Assembly (NCBI RefSeq): GCF_003315415.1
Contig: NZ_QNSB01000002.1
Span: 1-64,000 of the forward strand
DNA length: 64,000 bases
Source of the DNA: Brevibacterium sanguinis
GTDB taxonomy: Bacteria; Actinomycetota; Actinomycetes; Actinomycetales; Brevibacteriaceae
Direction: 5' to 3'
Below, piece after piece: positions 1 to 8,101 of this stretch. Made by a program: the position numbers and the translations under genes. The number at the start of each line of letters is the position of its first letter. Position 1 is the first letter of the stretch. The notes beneath the pieces were generated by a model. It worked only from the letters and a program-made list of their open reading frames with translations. It did not search any database and had not been told where the DNA came from.

Positions 1-114
1 CCCGCAGCCGGCTGCGCCTCCCGCCCACTCGGGCCCTCAGCCCGCTGGCCCGCCGCCGGCCGCCCCCCCCGCCCCCGCGGGCCCGAGTGGGCGGGATGAG
101 CAGCCGGCTGCGGG
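1..114. repeat. Near-perfect 36-bp inverted repeat at the window edge
   Basis: Bases 1-36 and 79-114 are reverse complements at 34 of 36 positions, separated by 42 bases of very G/C-rich sequence. The repeat lies inside the truncated gene at 1-539. A true protein-coding tandem repeat would be direct, not inverted, so a fold-back at a contig end or a real hairpin are both possible. Confidence 0.75.
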
Positions 115-539
115 CCTGAGTTGGCAGGGTGGGCGGCGTAGGCGGAGTGCAGCGGGCCGACCTGTTCGGCGTAGTCAGCGACCTGAGGAGGGGTCGCGGG
201 CTGCGGTGGGACGTCGTGACGTGAGGCAGGAGCGGGATCAGCGTGAGACGCCGACGTGGCGCCGCGGTCATGTGGGGTCCCGTGCTCCGCCTCGGCGAAG
301 GGGACCACCTGGGTCCGCGAATAGGAGAGCGTCTGCGGATACTCCTGCGTGTGCTGGCTGGGGTTCGCCTGCTCGGGGTGTGCCGTTTGGGAGTTCGCCT
401 GCTGAGGATCAGCCGTTCGGGGATGCGTCGGGGTTTCGAGGGGTGGCTGGGGATGCGCCGTGGCGGCGTCGGGGGAAGTCTCCGCGGACTCAGGGCCTTG
501 CGGCTCCTCGTGCGGATTCTCGGGGGTCTTCTCACTCAT
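1..539 (-). CDS. Pro/Gln/His/Ala-rich protein, N-terminal part only
   Basis: The frame is open from the ATG at 539 to the left edge, so the C-terminus is missing. The first 150 residues are low complexity, rich in Pro, Gln, His, Ala and Thr, and begin MSEKTPENPHEEPQG. No domain is recognisable. Disordered N-termini like this often precede a membrane or protease domain in actinobacterial envelope proteins, but that is only inference here. No Shine-Dalgarno precedes the ATG; a TAGCGT hexamer lies 7 nt before it, so a leaderless start is possible. The last 38 codons run through an inverted repeat (1-114) and change composition to Gly/Arg-rich, so that part of the translation may not be reliable. 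Confidence 0.6.
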   Translation of the reverse strand, partial: MSEKTPENPHEEPQGPESAETSPDAATAHPQPPLETPTHPRTADPQQANSQTAHPEQANPSQHTQEYPQTLSYSRTQVVPFAEAEHGTPHDRGATSASHADPAPASRHDVPPQPATPPQVADYAEQVGPLHSAYAAHPANSGPQPAAHPAHSGPRGRGGRPAAGQRAEGPSGREAQPAA

Positions 540-716
540 ACCGACTACGCTACGCCGACCCCGGACAGGCCCGACAGCAAGCTGACCGCCGACCGAGCTT
601 CGGGTTTCCCCTACAGGCGAACCTCACCCCCTGCCGGTGGCCGCACGTCCACCCGGCAGCGTCGCGCACCGTCAGCCGCATGCCCTCCCGGCAGTTTCGC
701 ACCCCACACCGTCAGC

Positions 717-769
717 CGCACCCCGCACCGTTGCGACGCGGTGGATTGGAGCTAACGGTGCGGAGTGCG
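717..769 (-). terminator. Terminator hairpin after the metB-like gene
   Basis: Arms 717-732 and 754-769 pair over 16 bp with one mismatch. A second left arm at 694-712 could pair with 754-773 instead. It lies just downstream of the metB-like stop codon at 784. No T tract is evident. The rest of 540-783 holds no gene that I can see. Confidence 0.55.
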
Positions 770-783
770 AAACCGGGCCTGGG

Positions 784-2190
784 TCAGGCGCGGGTGAGCA
801 CGTCGGCGTCCTCGGGTTCGACGCCCGCGGCACGCGCGACCGCCGCCTCGGCCGCGTCTGCGACCGCCACGACGTCCGCGCCAGCAACCGCCGCGTCAAC
901 TGCTGCGGCCTCCGCCTCGCTCACCTCGGCGCTGTCGACGTTCGGAGTCGACTCGGGATGGGTCTTCGCGAGAGCGATGTCGAGGTCCGCGAGGATGTCG
1001 TCGATGTCCTCGATCCCCAGCGACAGGCGGATGAACTTCGGCGAGACGCTCAGTTCGCAGTCGGCGACGGCGAGGTGGGTCATGGTGGCCGGGTGGTCGA
1101 TGAGGGACTCGACGCCGCCGAGCGATTCGGCCAGCGTGATGAGCTCGGTGCTCTGGACCAGGGAGAGCGCGCGCTCCTCGGTGTCGGTGCAGAAGGAGAC
1201 GACTCCGCCGAATCCGCTCATCTGGCGCTTCGCGGTCTCATGGCCGGGGTGGGAGGGCAGGCCCGGGTAATACACCTCGGCGATCTCCGGGCGCTGCTCC
1301 AACCACTCCGCCACGGCCTGCGCGTTCTCGCAGTGCTTGGCCATGCGCACCGGCAGGGTCTTGATCCCACGCCGAGTCAGCCAGGCGTCGAACGGCGAGA
1401 TCCCCAGCCCGACGGAGGCGAGGTACTCGACCAGGCGGTCGGTCGCCTCGGCGGCACGGGCACAGGTCGACCCGTCACCGGTGAGCACGGCACCGCCGAT
1501 GACGTCGGAGTGGCCGTTGATGAACTTCGTCGTCGAGTGGATGACGACGTCGGCGCCGAGCTCGATCGGCCGCTGGAGGTACGGGGTGGCGAACGTCGAG
1601 TCGACGGCGAGGAGCGCGTTCGCGGCATGGGCCAGGCGCGCGGATTCCTCGATGTCGATGACGTCGAGGCCCGGGTTGCTCGGGGTTTCGACCCAGACGA
1701 TGGCCGTCCGCTCGCTGATCGCCGCGGCGAGCGCGGCGGTGTCCGTGAGGTCGACGGTGGTGACCGTGACGCCCCAACGCTCGTACTCATTGACGAGCAA
1801 CCGGTATGTCCCGCCGTAGATGTCGCGCGGGATGATGATCTCATCGCCCGGGCCGAGCAGCGCGGAGAAGACCGCGACCTCGGCGGAGGTGCCCGAGTTG
1901 AGGGCCGCCGCGAAGGAAGCGCCCTCGAGATCGCAGAGCACCTCTTCGAGGTCGCTGCGGTTCGGGGTGCCGGTCCGGGCGTAGTCGAAGCCGGCACGGG
2001 CGACCCCCGGGACGTCCATCTTGAACGTCGAGGTCTGGAAGATCGGGGCGACGACGGAGCCCGTGTGCGCCTCGGGAAGGGCGCCGGCATGGATCGAGCG
2101 GGTCGAGATACCGTTCGGGGCGGGTTGCGAGGCAGAGGCGGTCGTCGTCGACACCTGGTCACTTCGCTGCACGCGATCTGTGGAGCTCAC
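784..2190 (-). CDS. metB: Cystathionine gamma-synthase-type PLP enzyme (trans-sulfuration)
   Basis: This 468-aa protein belongs to the Cys/Met metabolism PLP-dependent family. It would join cysteine to an activated homoserine to give cystathionine in the cytoplasm. The PLP lysine is K222 in STTKFINGHSD, and TGTPNRSDLEEVLCDLEG and the SVGLGISPFDAWLTRRG region are typical of the family. The GTG at 2190 is chosen because AGAAAGGA lies just upstream; an in-frame ATG at 2295 would add 35 atypical residues. The last 55 or so residues form an acidic Ala/Val-rich tail beyond the usual end of the family. Cystathionine gamma-lyase or O-acetylhomoserine sulfhydrylase are alternatives that sequence alone separates poorly. 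Confidence 0.8.
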   Translation of the reverse strand: MSSTDRVQRSDQVSTTTASASQPAPNGISTRSIHAGALPEAHTGSVVAPIFQTSTFKMDVPGVARAGFDYARTGTPNRSDLEEVLCDLEGASFAAALNSGTSAEVAVFSALLGPGDEIIIPRDIYGGTYRLLVNEYERWGVTVTTVDLTDTAALAAAISERTAIVWVETPSNPGLDVIDIEESARLAHAANALLAVDSTFATPYLQRPIELGADVVIHSTTKFINGHSDVIGGAVLTGDGSTCARAAEATDRLVEYLASVGLGISPFDAWLTRRGIKTLPVRMAKHCENAQAVAEWLEQRPEIAEVYYPGLPSHPGHETAKRQMSGFGGVVSFCTDTEERALSLVQSTELITLAESLGGVESLIDHPATMTHLAVADCELSVSPKFIRLSLGIEDIDDILADLDIALAKTHPESTPNVDSAEVSEAEAAAVDAAVAGADVVAVADAAEAAVARAAGVEPEDADVLTRA

Positions 2191-2530
2191 GGCGGGTCCT
2201 TTCTCACTGGTGGTCCCTTCGACATCGCTGCCGAAGTCCCACCAGTCTGGCCCGCCACCCGGAACGGGAGCGACGGTCGTGACCCGGAAAGTCACCGCCC
2301 GTCATGATTCGTCTTGTGCCGCAGTCACGAACCGTCATGTCGGTTCTCCCGGCGGCGGTGCGTCAGCCGGCGCGCATCCCGAGTGGTCTTCCCTCGGCCG
2401 CGTACCCGTGTGGGTGGGGAAGTGTTCGCGAGGATTATTGTGTGAGGCACGGCCCCTGCTGATCCGAGGGATTTCTAAGAGCCTCGTCGGGGTCTTCCCT
2501 CGGCCGCCGAGGTGTGGGACTCTTGGCACC
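2191..2530. other. Intergenic region with a 17-bp direct repeat
   Basis: No convincing gene lies here. The sequence GGTCTTCCCTCGGCCGC occurs at 2385-2401 and again at 2491-2507. The region must hold the promoter of the metB-like gene on the minus strand, but I see no clear -35/-10 pair and no recognisable SAM riboswitch. Confidence 0.5.
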
Positions 2531-2764
2531 ATGACCGCGGAGGCCGATCGTCGGGAATGCTGCGTCGGACGAGACGCCGACCGTCGAGAATGCTGCGTCA
2601 GGCGAGACGCCGGGCGTCGGGATCGCTGCGTCCGTCGGAGCGCAGCGTCACCGTCCGGCGCCGTTCCCCGGGCCGCCCGCGCCGGAGTCGGAACCGGAGT
2701 CGGAATCCGAATCGGAACCAGAGTCGGAATCGGAATCCGAAACAGCGAGGAGGCACTGCCTTGA
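2531..2764 (+). CDS. Possible small Cys/Arg-rich repeat protein (77 aa)
   Basis: The frame from ATG 2531 encodes about 2.7 copies of an 11-residue unit, DRRECCVGRDA then DRRECCVRRDA then GRRDRCVRRSA, followed by a Gly/Ile/Arg-rich segment. Its TGA overlaps the TTG start of the next gene (TTGA), an arrangement typical of translational coupling. The ribosome site is weak and another frame is also open across the repeat, so this may only be repetitive leader DNA. No function is recognised. Confidence 0.25.
   Translation: MTAEADRRECCVGRDADRRECCVRRDAGRRDRCVRRSAASPSGAVPRAARAGVGTGVGIRIGTRVGIGIRNSEEALP
2546..2644. repeat. 33-bp tandem repeat, about three units
   Basis: Units at 2546-2578, 2579-2611 and a diverged one at 2612-2644 share a core around CGTCGGGAATGCTGCGTC. 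From 2693 to 2750 a second simple pattern of GGAATC/GGAGTC hexamers follows. The period is a multiple of three, so the repeat keeps a frame open. Confidence 0.7.
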
Positions 2765-3369
2765 GAATCGCACTCACCCAGTTCGTCAGCCTCGACGGAG
2801 TGAGCCAGGGACCGGGCTCGGCCGATGAGGACACCTCTGACGGCTTCACCCGCGGCGGCTGGTTCACGCCCTTCCTCGACGAGGCGTTCGTCGCCCAGGC
2901 CTCCGAATGGCTCGATCTGGCCGGCGGACTACTCTTCGGGCGCCGCACCTACGAGGCCTTCGCCCGCGACTGGCCGCAGATCCCCGAGCCCGACCCGTTC
3001 ACCGTGCGGATGAACACGCTGCCCAAGTTCGTGGTGAGCAGGACTCTCGGTCAGGGCACGTGGAATCCCACGACGGTGCTCGCCGACATCGGCGCCGTTG
3101 CCGAGCTGAGGACCAGGCCGGGTCGGGAGCTTCAGATCCACGGCAGTGCTCGCCTCGCCGCCTCCCTCCTCGACGCCGGGATCGTCGACACTCTCCGGCT
3201 GGCGCTGGCCCCGACCGTCGTCGGCGCCGGTCGGCGACTGCTGACCCACCCGCTGGAGGATCGCGGCTTCCGACTCGACCGCTCATCGGCCACCCCGGCG
3301 GGGCTGGTCATCCTCGAGTACTCCGCCTCCGGCGCCGCCCCGCACGAGGACTACTCCGGCGTCGGGTGA
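2761..3369 (+). CDS. Dihydrofolate reductase-like (RibD C-terminal domain) reductase
   Basis: The 202-aa protein has the fold signature of bacterial DHFR-like/RibD_C reductases: RIALTQFVSLDGV at the start, LLFGRRTYEAFARDWP near residue 60, LPKFVVSRTL, and IHGSARLAASLLDAGIVDTL. It is a presumed NADPH-dependent reductase; the substrate cannot be told, and it is unlikely to be the main folate enzyme. The TTG at 2761 is chosen because GAGGAGG lies 7 nt upstream and the conserved N-terminus begins there. The gene ends shortly before a (GGCGAC)5 run. Confidence 0.8.
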   Translation: MRIALTQFVSLDGVSQGPGSADEDTSDGFTRGGWFTPFLDEAFVAQASEWLDLAGGLLFGRRTYEAFARDWPQIPEPDPFTVRMNTLPKFVVSRTLGQGTWNPTTVLADIGAVAELRTRPGRELQIHGSARLAASLLDAGIVDTLRLALAPTVVGAGRRLLTHPLEDRGFRLDRSSATPAGLVILEYSASGAAPHEDYSGVG

Positions 3370-3381
3370 CAGCACCGGCAC

Positions 3382-3413
<32 letters not shown>

Positions 3414-3524
3414 TTGGCACACCTCTCGACGGATCGGATCCGGACCGCCCGGGAAGGCCCAGGCCAGAGCATGGAGACCGTCCGGTGCGACAATGGCCCC
3501 ACGACCACAGTGAGGAGAACCGCA

Positions 3525-4559
3525 ATGTCGACGATCGCCTTCATGACCACCGACCTGCCGATCATCGGCGCCCCGATGGCCGGCGGCACCACGACCCCGG
3601 ACCTCGTCGAGGCGGTGGCCCGAGCCGGTGGGTTCCCCTTCGTCGCCGGCGGGTACCTCACCGCCGAGGCGCTCGCGGAGCAGGTGGAGCGCGCTCGGGA
3701 GACCACGGAGACCTTCGGGGTGAACCTGTTCGCCCCGAACCCCGTGCCCCTCGACCGCGCCGCCTTCGACACGTTCGTCCGCGAGCTCGAGCCCCTCGCC
3801 GCCGACCGTGGGATCACACTCGACCCCGAACCCGTCGTCGACGATGACCACTTCACCGAGAAGCTCGACCACCTCCTGTCCCATCCCGTGCCCCTCGTCT
3901 CGACGACGTTCAACCTCCCCACCGCCGAGGTGGTTGCGCGCCTCCAGGCCGTGGGCACTCAGGTGGCCGCCACGGTGACGACCCTCAACGAGGCGCGGAC
4001 CGCCCGGGACCGAGGGGTCGACGGCCTCATCGTCCAGGGTCCGCGGGCCGGTGCGCACAGCGGCACTGCCGATCCCACTCGACGGATCGCCGACCGCCCG
4101 ACTATCGACCTGCTCACCGAGGTCCGCGCCGAGGTGGACCTGCCCCTTGCCGCCGGAGGAGGAGTCGACGGTCCGGGTGCTGTCGAGGAGCTTCTCGCGG
4201 CGGGGGCGAGCGCAGTCGCCATCGGAACCCTGCTGCTCCTCGCCGACGAAGCGGGCACCTCGGCGACGCACCGCCGGGCGCTCAAGGACGGGATGTTCAC
4301 CGAGACGCGGCTGACCCGGGCATTCACCGGGCGACCCGCGCGAGCACTCGTCAACGACTTCGTCCACCGGTTCGACGACCTCGCCATCGACGCCTACCCG
4401 GCGATCCACCACCTGACCAAGGAGTTCCGTGCGGCGGCGAAGGCCTCCGATGATCCGCAGGGGCTGCACTTGTGGGCGGGAACCGGCTACCGGGGTGCGA
4501 CAGAGGGCTCGGCGGAGACGATCGTCAAGGAGCTCGGCGCCCGCTTCGCCCGAGGGTGA
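3525..4559 (+). CDS. Nitronate monooxygenase / 2-nitropropane dioxygenase family FMN enzyme
   Basis: The 344-aa protein is a TIM-barrel flavoenzyme of the nitronate monooxygenase family, which oxidises alkyl nitronates using FMN and O2. It shows PIIGAPMAGGTTTPDLVEAV at the N-terminus, GVNLFAPNP near residue 68, VQGPRAGAHSGT with the family His near 175-185, and the phosphate-binding LAAGGGVDGPG and ASAVAIGTLLL stretches. The ATG at 3525 follows GAGGAGAA. It is monocistronic as far as can be seen, with 295 bases to the next gene. Confidence 0.85.
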   Translation: MSTIAFMTTDLPIIGAPMAGGTTTPDLVEAVARAGGFPFVAGGYLTAEALAEQVERARETTETFGVNLFAPNPVPLDRAAFDTFVRELEPLAADRGITLDPEPVVDDDHFTEKLDHLLSHPVPLVSTTFNLPTAEVVARLQAVGTQVAATVTTLNEARTARDRGVDGLIVQGPRAGAHSGTADPTRRIADRPTIDLLTEVRAEVDLPLAAGGGVDGPGAVEELLAAGASAVAIGTLLLLADEAGTSATHRRALKDGMFTETRLTRAFTGRPARALVNDFVHRFDDLAIDAYPAIHHLTKEFRAAAKASDDPQGLHLWAGTGYRGATEGSAETIVKELGARFARG

Positions 4560-4854
4560 CTCAACGCTCCGCGTCCTTCGGACACCTCATCGACGTCATG
4601 GTCCCCGTCACGACTCTCGCGGACCGATGTCCCCTCCACGGATCTCGGTTTCGCCGTCGTCACCGGCGAACCGGCGCTCGGCGCCTTCGCATCGTTCGAT
4701 CTCCTTCAGCCATTTCGTGTACGCACTCTTGAGTCCGAAAGGGCGGAATCCTTCGCGGCCCTCCCTATGATCGAGAAGGCAGCACGAGCGCCGGACGTGA
4801 ACCGGCGGCAGCCGGAATCGAACCGGCACCACGACCGCGACGAAGGAGTCATCC
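4560..4854. other. Intergenic region before the SHMT-like gene
   Basis: No gene is supported. A T-arm-like segment near 4811-4828 has no tRNA around it. GAAGGAG just before 4855 is the ribosome site of the next gene. Confidence 0.5.
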
Positions 4855-6294
4855 ATGTTCCAGTCACCACAGGCCTGGGTCCCGGCAGAGAGCCGCGCCC
4901 GCATCGAGGAGATCGCGAGGACCCACCTCGGCGAGGGGGATCCCACCGCCGGCGATCACGGTCCGGAGACGAGCGCGGCCACCCCGATGGCCGCTGTGGT
5001 CGATCGCATCGAAGACCTCGTCGCAGCCTCGGACAGGCTCCATGACGAGGAGACGTTCAATCTCAACCCCGCCTCCAACGTCCTCAATCCGCGGGCCGCA
5101 GCGCTCCTGTCGAGCGGGACGGGGTCGCGGACGTCGCTCGGCTACCCGGGTGACAAGTACGAGATGGGGCTCGAGCACATCGAGCAGATCGAGGTCATCA
5201 CCGCCGAGCTCGCCGCGCGACTGTTCCACGCCTCCTTCGCCGAGGTGCGGGTGCCCAGCGGCGCGATGGCCAACCTCTACGCGTTCATGGCCACGTGTGC
5301 ACCCGGTGACACGATCATCGCCTCACCGGCGACGATCGGCGGTCACGTCACCCATCATGCGGCGGGTGCCGCGGGCCTCTACGGGCTGAGAACGGTCGAC
5401 GCGCCCGTCGACGTCGCCGCCTACAGCTACGATCTCGATGCGCTGGCGGCGCTGGCCCGCGAGGTGCGCCCGCGGCTGATCACGATGGGCGGATCCCTCA
5501 ACCTCTTCGAGCATCCGGTCGCCAAGGTCCGTGAGATCGCCGACGAGGTGGGCGCTCACCTGCTCTTCGACGCCGCCCACGTGTGCGGGATGATCGCCGG
5601 GAAGCAGTGGGCGAACCCCCTCGACGAGGGCGCTCACCTGATGTCGATGAGCACGTACAAGAGCCTCGGCGGGCCCACCCATGGGCTGCTGCTGAGCAAC
5701 GACGCCGCCCTCTCCGAGCGGATCGACGCCATCGCCTTCCCCGGACTGACAGCGAACTTCGACGTCAGCGCCGTCGCCGCGCTCGGTGTCACACTGGCGG
5801 ACTGGATCGAGACCGGGGAGGACTACGCCGCCCGGATGCGGGCGTGCGCGGCGGTCCTGGCCCGATCCCTCGCCGAGGCGGGGGTCCAGCCCTTCGAATG
5901 CGAGCGCGGATTCACCGACTCCCACCAGTTCGGGCTCCTGGCCGCTCCCTTCGGCGGCGGCACCACGGCCGCCCGTGTCCTCGAGCGGGCCGGGTTCCTC
6001 ACCTCGGGCATCGGCCTGCCCGTGCCCGAGATCCCCGGTGACCAGAACGGCATCCGCATCGGCACCCCGGAGATCGTGCGCCGGGGCATGGAGGTCGCGG
6101 ACATGCCGCGCCTGGCCTCGCTCATCGCTCGCGCGCTGACCGCAGGTGGCGACAGTGGCGCCAAGTCGGCCGGGGACGCGGAAGCTGGGGTTGCGGGAAC
6201 GGCCGGCACTCCCGCCGAGGCGACCCTGGACGAGATCGCCGCCGAAGTCTCGGCGTGGCGCAGGGAATTCACCGAGGTGAGGTTCACCGCCTGA
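4855..6294 (+). CDS. Serine hydroxymethyltransferase-family PLP enzyme
   Basis: The 479-aa protein has the fold-type I SHMT layout: NLNPASNVLNPRAAALLSSG, GYPGDKYEMGLEHIEQIE, FDAAHVCGMIAGKQW, and the PLP lysine K269 in MSTYKSLGGPTHG. Classical SHMT has a TTTHKTLRGPRGG-like motif here, so this is a diverged paralogue; it may act on serine, threonine or an alpha-methyl amino acid. A 35-residue Ala/Gly-rich insert precedes the last helix. The ATG at 4855 has AAGGAG upstream. It is probably not the housekeeping glyA, since both the lysine motif and the C-terminus differ. Confidence 0.75.
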   Translation: MFQSPQAWVPAESRARIEEIARTHLGEGDPTAGDHGPETSAATPMAAVVDRIEDLVAASDRLHDEETFNLNPASNVLNPRAAALLSSGTGSRTSLGYPGDKYEMGLEHIEQIEVITAELAARLFHASFAEVRVPSGAMANLYAFMATCAPGDTIIASPATIGGHVTHHAAGAAGLYGLRTVDAPVDVAAYSYDLDALAALAREVRPRLITMGGSLNLFEHPVAKVREIADEVGAHLLFDAAHVCGMIAGKQWANPLDEGAHLMSMSTYKSLGGPTHGLLLSNDAALSERIDAIAFPGLTANFDVSAVAALGVTLADWIETGEDYAARMRACAAVLARSLAEAGVQPFECERGFTDSHQFGLLAAPFGGGTTAARVLERAGFLTSGIGLPVPEIPGDQNGIRIGTPEIVRRGMEVADMPRLASLIARALTAGGDSGAKSAGDAEAGVAGTAGTPAEATLDEIAAEVSAWRREFTEVRFTA

Positions 6295-6327
6295 GCCCGG
6301 GGCCGGAAGCCGCGACCGCGGCTCGGG

Positions 6328-7089
6328 TCATTTCGGCTGCATGCGGATCGCGCCGTCGAGGCGGATCGTCTCCCCGTTGAGCATCGGGTTGGCGACGATC
6401 GACTCGACAAGCTGCGCGTATTCGGCCGGCCTGCCCAGCCGGGCCGGATGCGGCACGGACCTGCCCAGTGATTCCTGCGCCTCGGCGGGCAGTCCTGCCA
6501 TCATCGGCGTCTCGAAGATGCCCGGTGCGATCGTCACCACCCGGATGAGGGAGGCGGCGAGCTCGCGGGCCATGGGCAGGGTCACCGCGGCCACGGCTCC
6601 CTTGGAGGCGGAGTAGGCGATCTGCCCGATCTGCCCGTCGAATGCCGCGACGGACGCCGTGTTGACGATGACGCCGCGCTCCTCGCCCACCGGGTCCTGC
6701 CGCTGCATCGCGGCGGCGGCGAGACGGCAGACGTTGATCGTGCCGACGAGGTTGATGGCCACGACCTTCTCGAAGGTCTCGAGCGGCAGGGGGCCGCGCT
6801 TGGACACGAGCTTCCCGGGCGTCGCGACGCCCGCGCAGTTGACGACGACCCGCAGGGCGCCGAGGCCGGTCGCCGTGTCGACGGCGGCCTGGACCTGCTC
6901 CTCGCTCGTGACGTCGGCGACGACGAAGTGGGCACGGTCGCCGAGCTCGGTCGCGACCTGCTCACCCACCTCGGCGTTGAGGTCGACCATGACGACCTGA
7001 GCTCCCGCGGCGAGCAGGCGTTCGGCGGTCGCCCGGCCGAGTCCGGAGGCTCCACCGGTGACGAGCGCGACGGCATTGTTGAGATCCAT
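6328..7089 (-). CDS. SDR-family 3-hydroxyacyl-CoA dehydrogenase-like protein
   Basis: The 253-aa protein has a classical SDR fold: cofactor motif [13 protein letters not shown], catalytic Ser before [17 protein letters not shown] (YxxxK), and [10 protein letters not shown] after it. It resembles type II 3-hydroxyacyl-CoA dehydrogenases (HSD17B10-like), which use NAD+ in beta-oxidation of branched or short acyl-CoAs. The ATG at 7089 with GAAGGAC upstream is preferred to an in-frame start at 7125. A candidate TetR operator at 7111-7130 sits 22 nt before the start and matches one before the TetR gene at 8102. Confidence 0.85.
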   Translation of the reverse strand: MDLNNAVALVTGGASGLGRATAERLLAAGAQVVMVDLNAEVGEQVATELGDRAHFVVADVTSEEQVQAAVDTATGLGALRVVVNCAGVATPGKLVSKRGPLPLETFEKVVAINLVGTINVCRLAAAAMQRQDPVGEERGVIVNTASVAAFDGQIGQIAYSASKGAVAAVTLPMARELAASLIRVVTIAPGIFETPMMAGLPAEAQESLGRSVPHPARLGRPAEYAQLVESIVANPMLNGETIRLDGAIRMQPK

Positions 7090-7110
7090 GGATGTCCTTC
7101 GAGTCGAGAC

Positions 7111-7130
7111 TGAGTGATCGTTCATTCACT
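7111..7130. promoter_or_regulatory. Candidate TetR operator, site A
   Basis: The sequence TGAGTGATCGTTCATTCACT contains AGTGA/TCACT arms and shares TGAGTGATYGTTC with 8058-8077 and a near copy with 49826-49845. It lies directly upstream of the SDR gene. Confidence 0.55.
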
Positions 7131-7190
7131 CCGACTCTAAGGCAACGAGCGGTCCCGGTCACCCCGGGAGCACCGAAACGGCGACACCGC

Positions 7191-7240
7191 AGCGATCAGC
7201 CCAGGGTGCACTTCACGAGGTGCGCCCTGGGCTGATCGCT
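7191..7240 (-). terminator. Strong hairpin terminator after the FMN reductase gene
   Basis: Arms 7191-7210 and 7221-7240 pair at 19 of 20 positions around a 10-nt loop. It is 24 bases past the FMN reductase stop on the minus strand and separates that gene from the SDR gene. Confidence 0.75.
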
Positions 7241-7263
7241 GAGCTGTCGGCGAACGGGAGAGC

Positions 7264-7845
7264 TCAGGCGGCCGCTTCGTCCTCCGCCGAGTCCTCGCGC
7301 ACGGACTTCAGCGCCTCGCCCCAGGCGACGATGTCGTCGACCATCGATGCGAACGGAGCCGCCGACACCTCGGTGGGAGCGAACTTGCCGTCCGCGACGT
7401 CGGTGAAGATGCTGAAGGACGCCTGGTCGCGGACGACGGCGAGCTTGTAGTTGGCGAGGATGTGACGCAGGTGCTCGGCGGCGCGCACGCCCTTGTCAGC
7501 GCCGTAGTTGACGATGCCGGCGACCTTGTGGTTGAACTCGGTGGCGACGAAGTCGAGGGCGTTCTTCAGCGATCCCGAGATCGAGTGGTTGTACTCAGGG
7601 GTGACGAAGATGAAGGCGTCGAACTCATCGAGCTTGGCTCCCCAGGCCTTCGTGTGATCGTTCTGGTACATCTTCGCACCGGCGGGGATCACCTCGTCGA
7701 GGAGGGGCAGGTCGAAGTCGCCGAAGTCGACGACCTCGGCGCGGACGTCGTCACGGCCGGCCAGCTGCTCGGACACCCAGGAGACGATCTGGGGGTTGAG
7801 GGCCTGCGGGCGGGAGGTGCCGGGAATGATCGCGATGGAGAGCAT
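7264..7845 (-). CDS. NADPH-dependent FMN reductase family protein
   Basis: The 193-aa flavodoxin-like protein shows the family motifs IIPGTSRPQALNPQIVSWV at the N-terminus, FIFVTPEYNHSISGSLKNALD near residue 80-100 and VNYGADKGVRAAEHLR. Such enzymes reduce FMN, quinones or azo compounds with NADPH. The ATG at 7845 follows AAAGGAC; an upstream in-frame start at 7917 gives an Arg-rich non-conserved stretch. A palindrome GTTGAACAGTCAAC lies 88-101 bases upstream. Confidence 0.85.
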   Translation of the reverse strand: MLSIAIIPGTSRPQALNPQIVSWVSEQLAGRDDVRAEVVDFGDFDLPLLDEVIPAGAKMYQNDHTKAWGAKLDEFDAFIFVTPEYNHSISGSLKNALDFVATEFNHKVAGIVNYGADKGVRAAEHLRHILANYKLAVVRDQASFSIFTDVADGKFAPTEVSAAPFASMVDDIVAWGEALKSVREDSAEDEAAA

Positions 7846-7932
7846 TGTCGTCCTTTGTTCGGTGGTGTGTCCGGATCGGTCCGTGCGAGCAGTCGGACGT
7901 GACCGAATGGCCCGCACTCCACGGAGAACATG

Positions 7933-7946
7933 GTTGAACAGTCAAC
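7933..7946 (-). promoter_or_regulatory. Palindromic operator overlapping a -35-like box
   Basis: The arms GTTGA and TCAAC flank a 4-nt spacer. On the minus strand the palindrome overlaps TTGACT, a -35-like hexamer pointing at the FMN reductase gene. A MarR- or TetR-type repressor site is the inference. Confidence 0.4.
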
Positions 7947-8057
7947 TATTCCCCCCTTCGACCGTGACGTGCACCATGGCTTCACATGCCGCGCGGGGAG
8001 GGGCTCCGCCGGTTCCGGGCTCGCGGGAGGCGCCGTGTTGTATTGTCGACTGGCAAG

Positions 8058-8077
8058 TGAGTGATTGTTCGATTTCC
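8058..8077. promoter_or_regulatory. Candidate TetR operator, site B (autoregulation)
   Basis: TGAGTGATTGTTCGATTTCC lies 25 nt before the TetR start and matches site A at 7111 over a 13-nt core with one transition. Confidence 0.55.
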
Positions 8078-8101
8078 CGGCTCGCAAGGAGACCCAGCAC
8101 C

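Noticed and set aside
4803..4830. T-arm-like sequence resembling a tRNA end
   Set aside because: The reverse complement has GCCGG-TTCGATT-CCGGC, but there is no matching acceptor stem, D arm or anticodon arm, and the upstream part overlaps the SHMT-like gene start.
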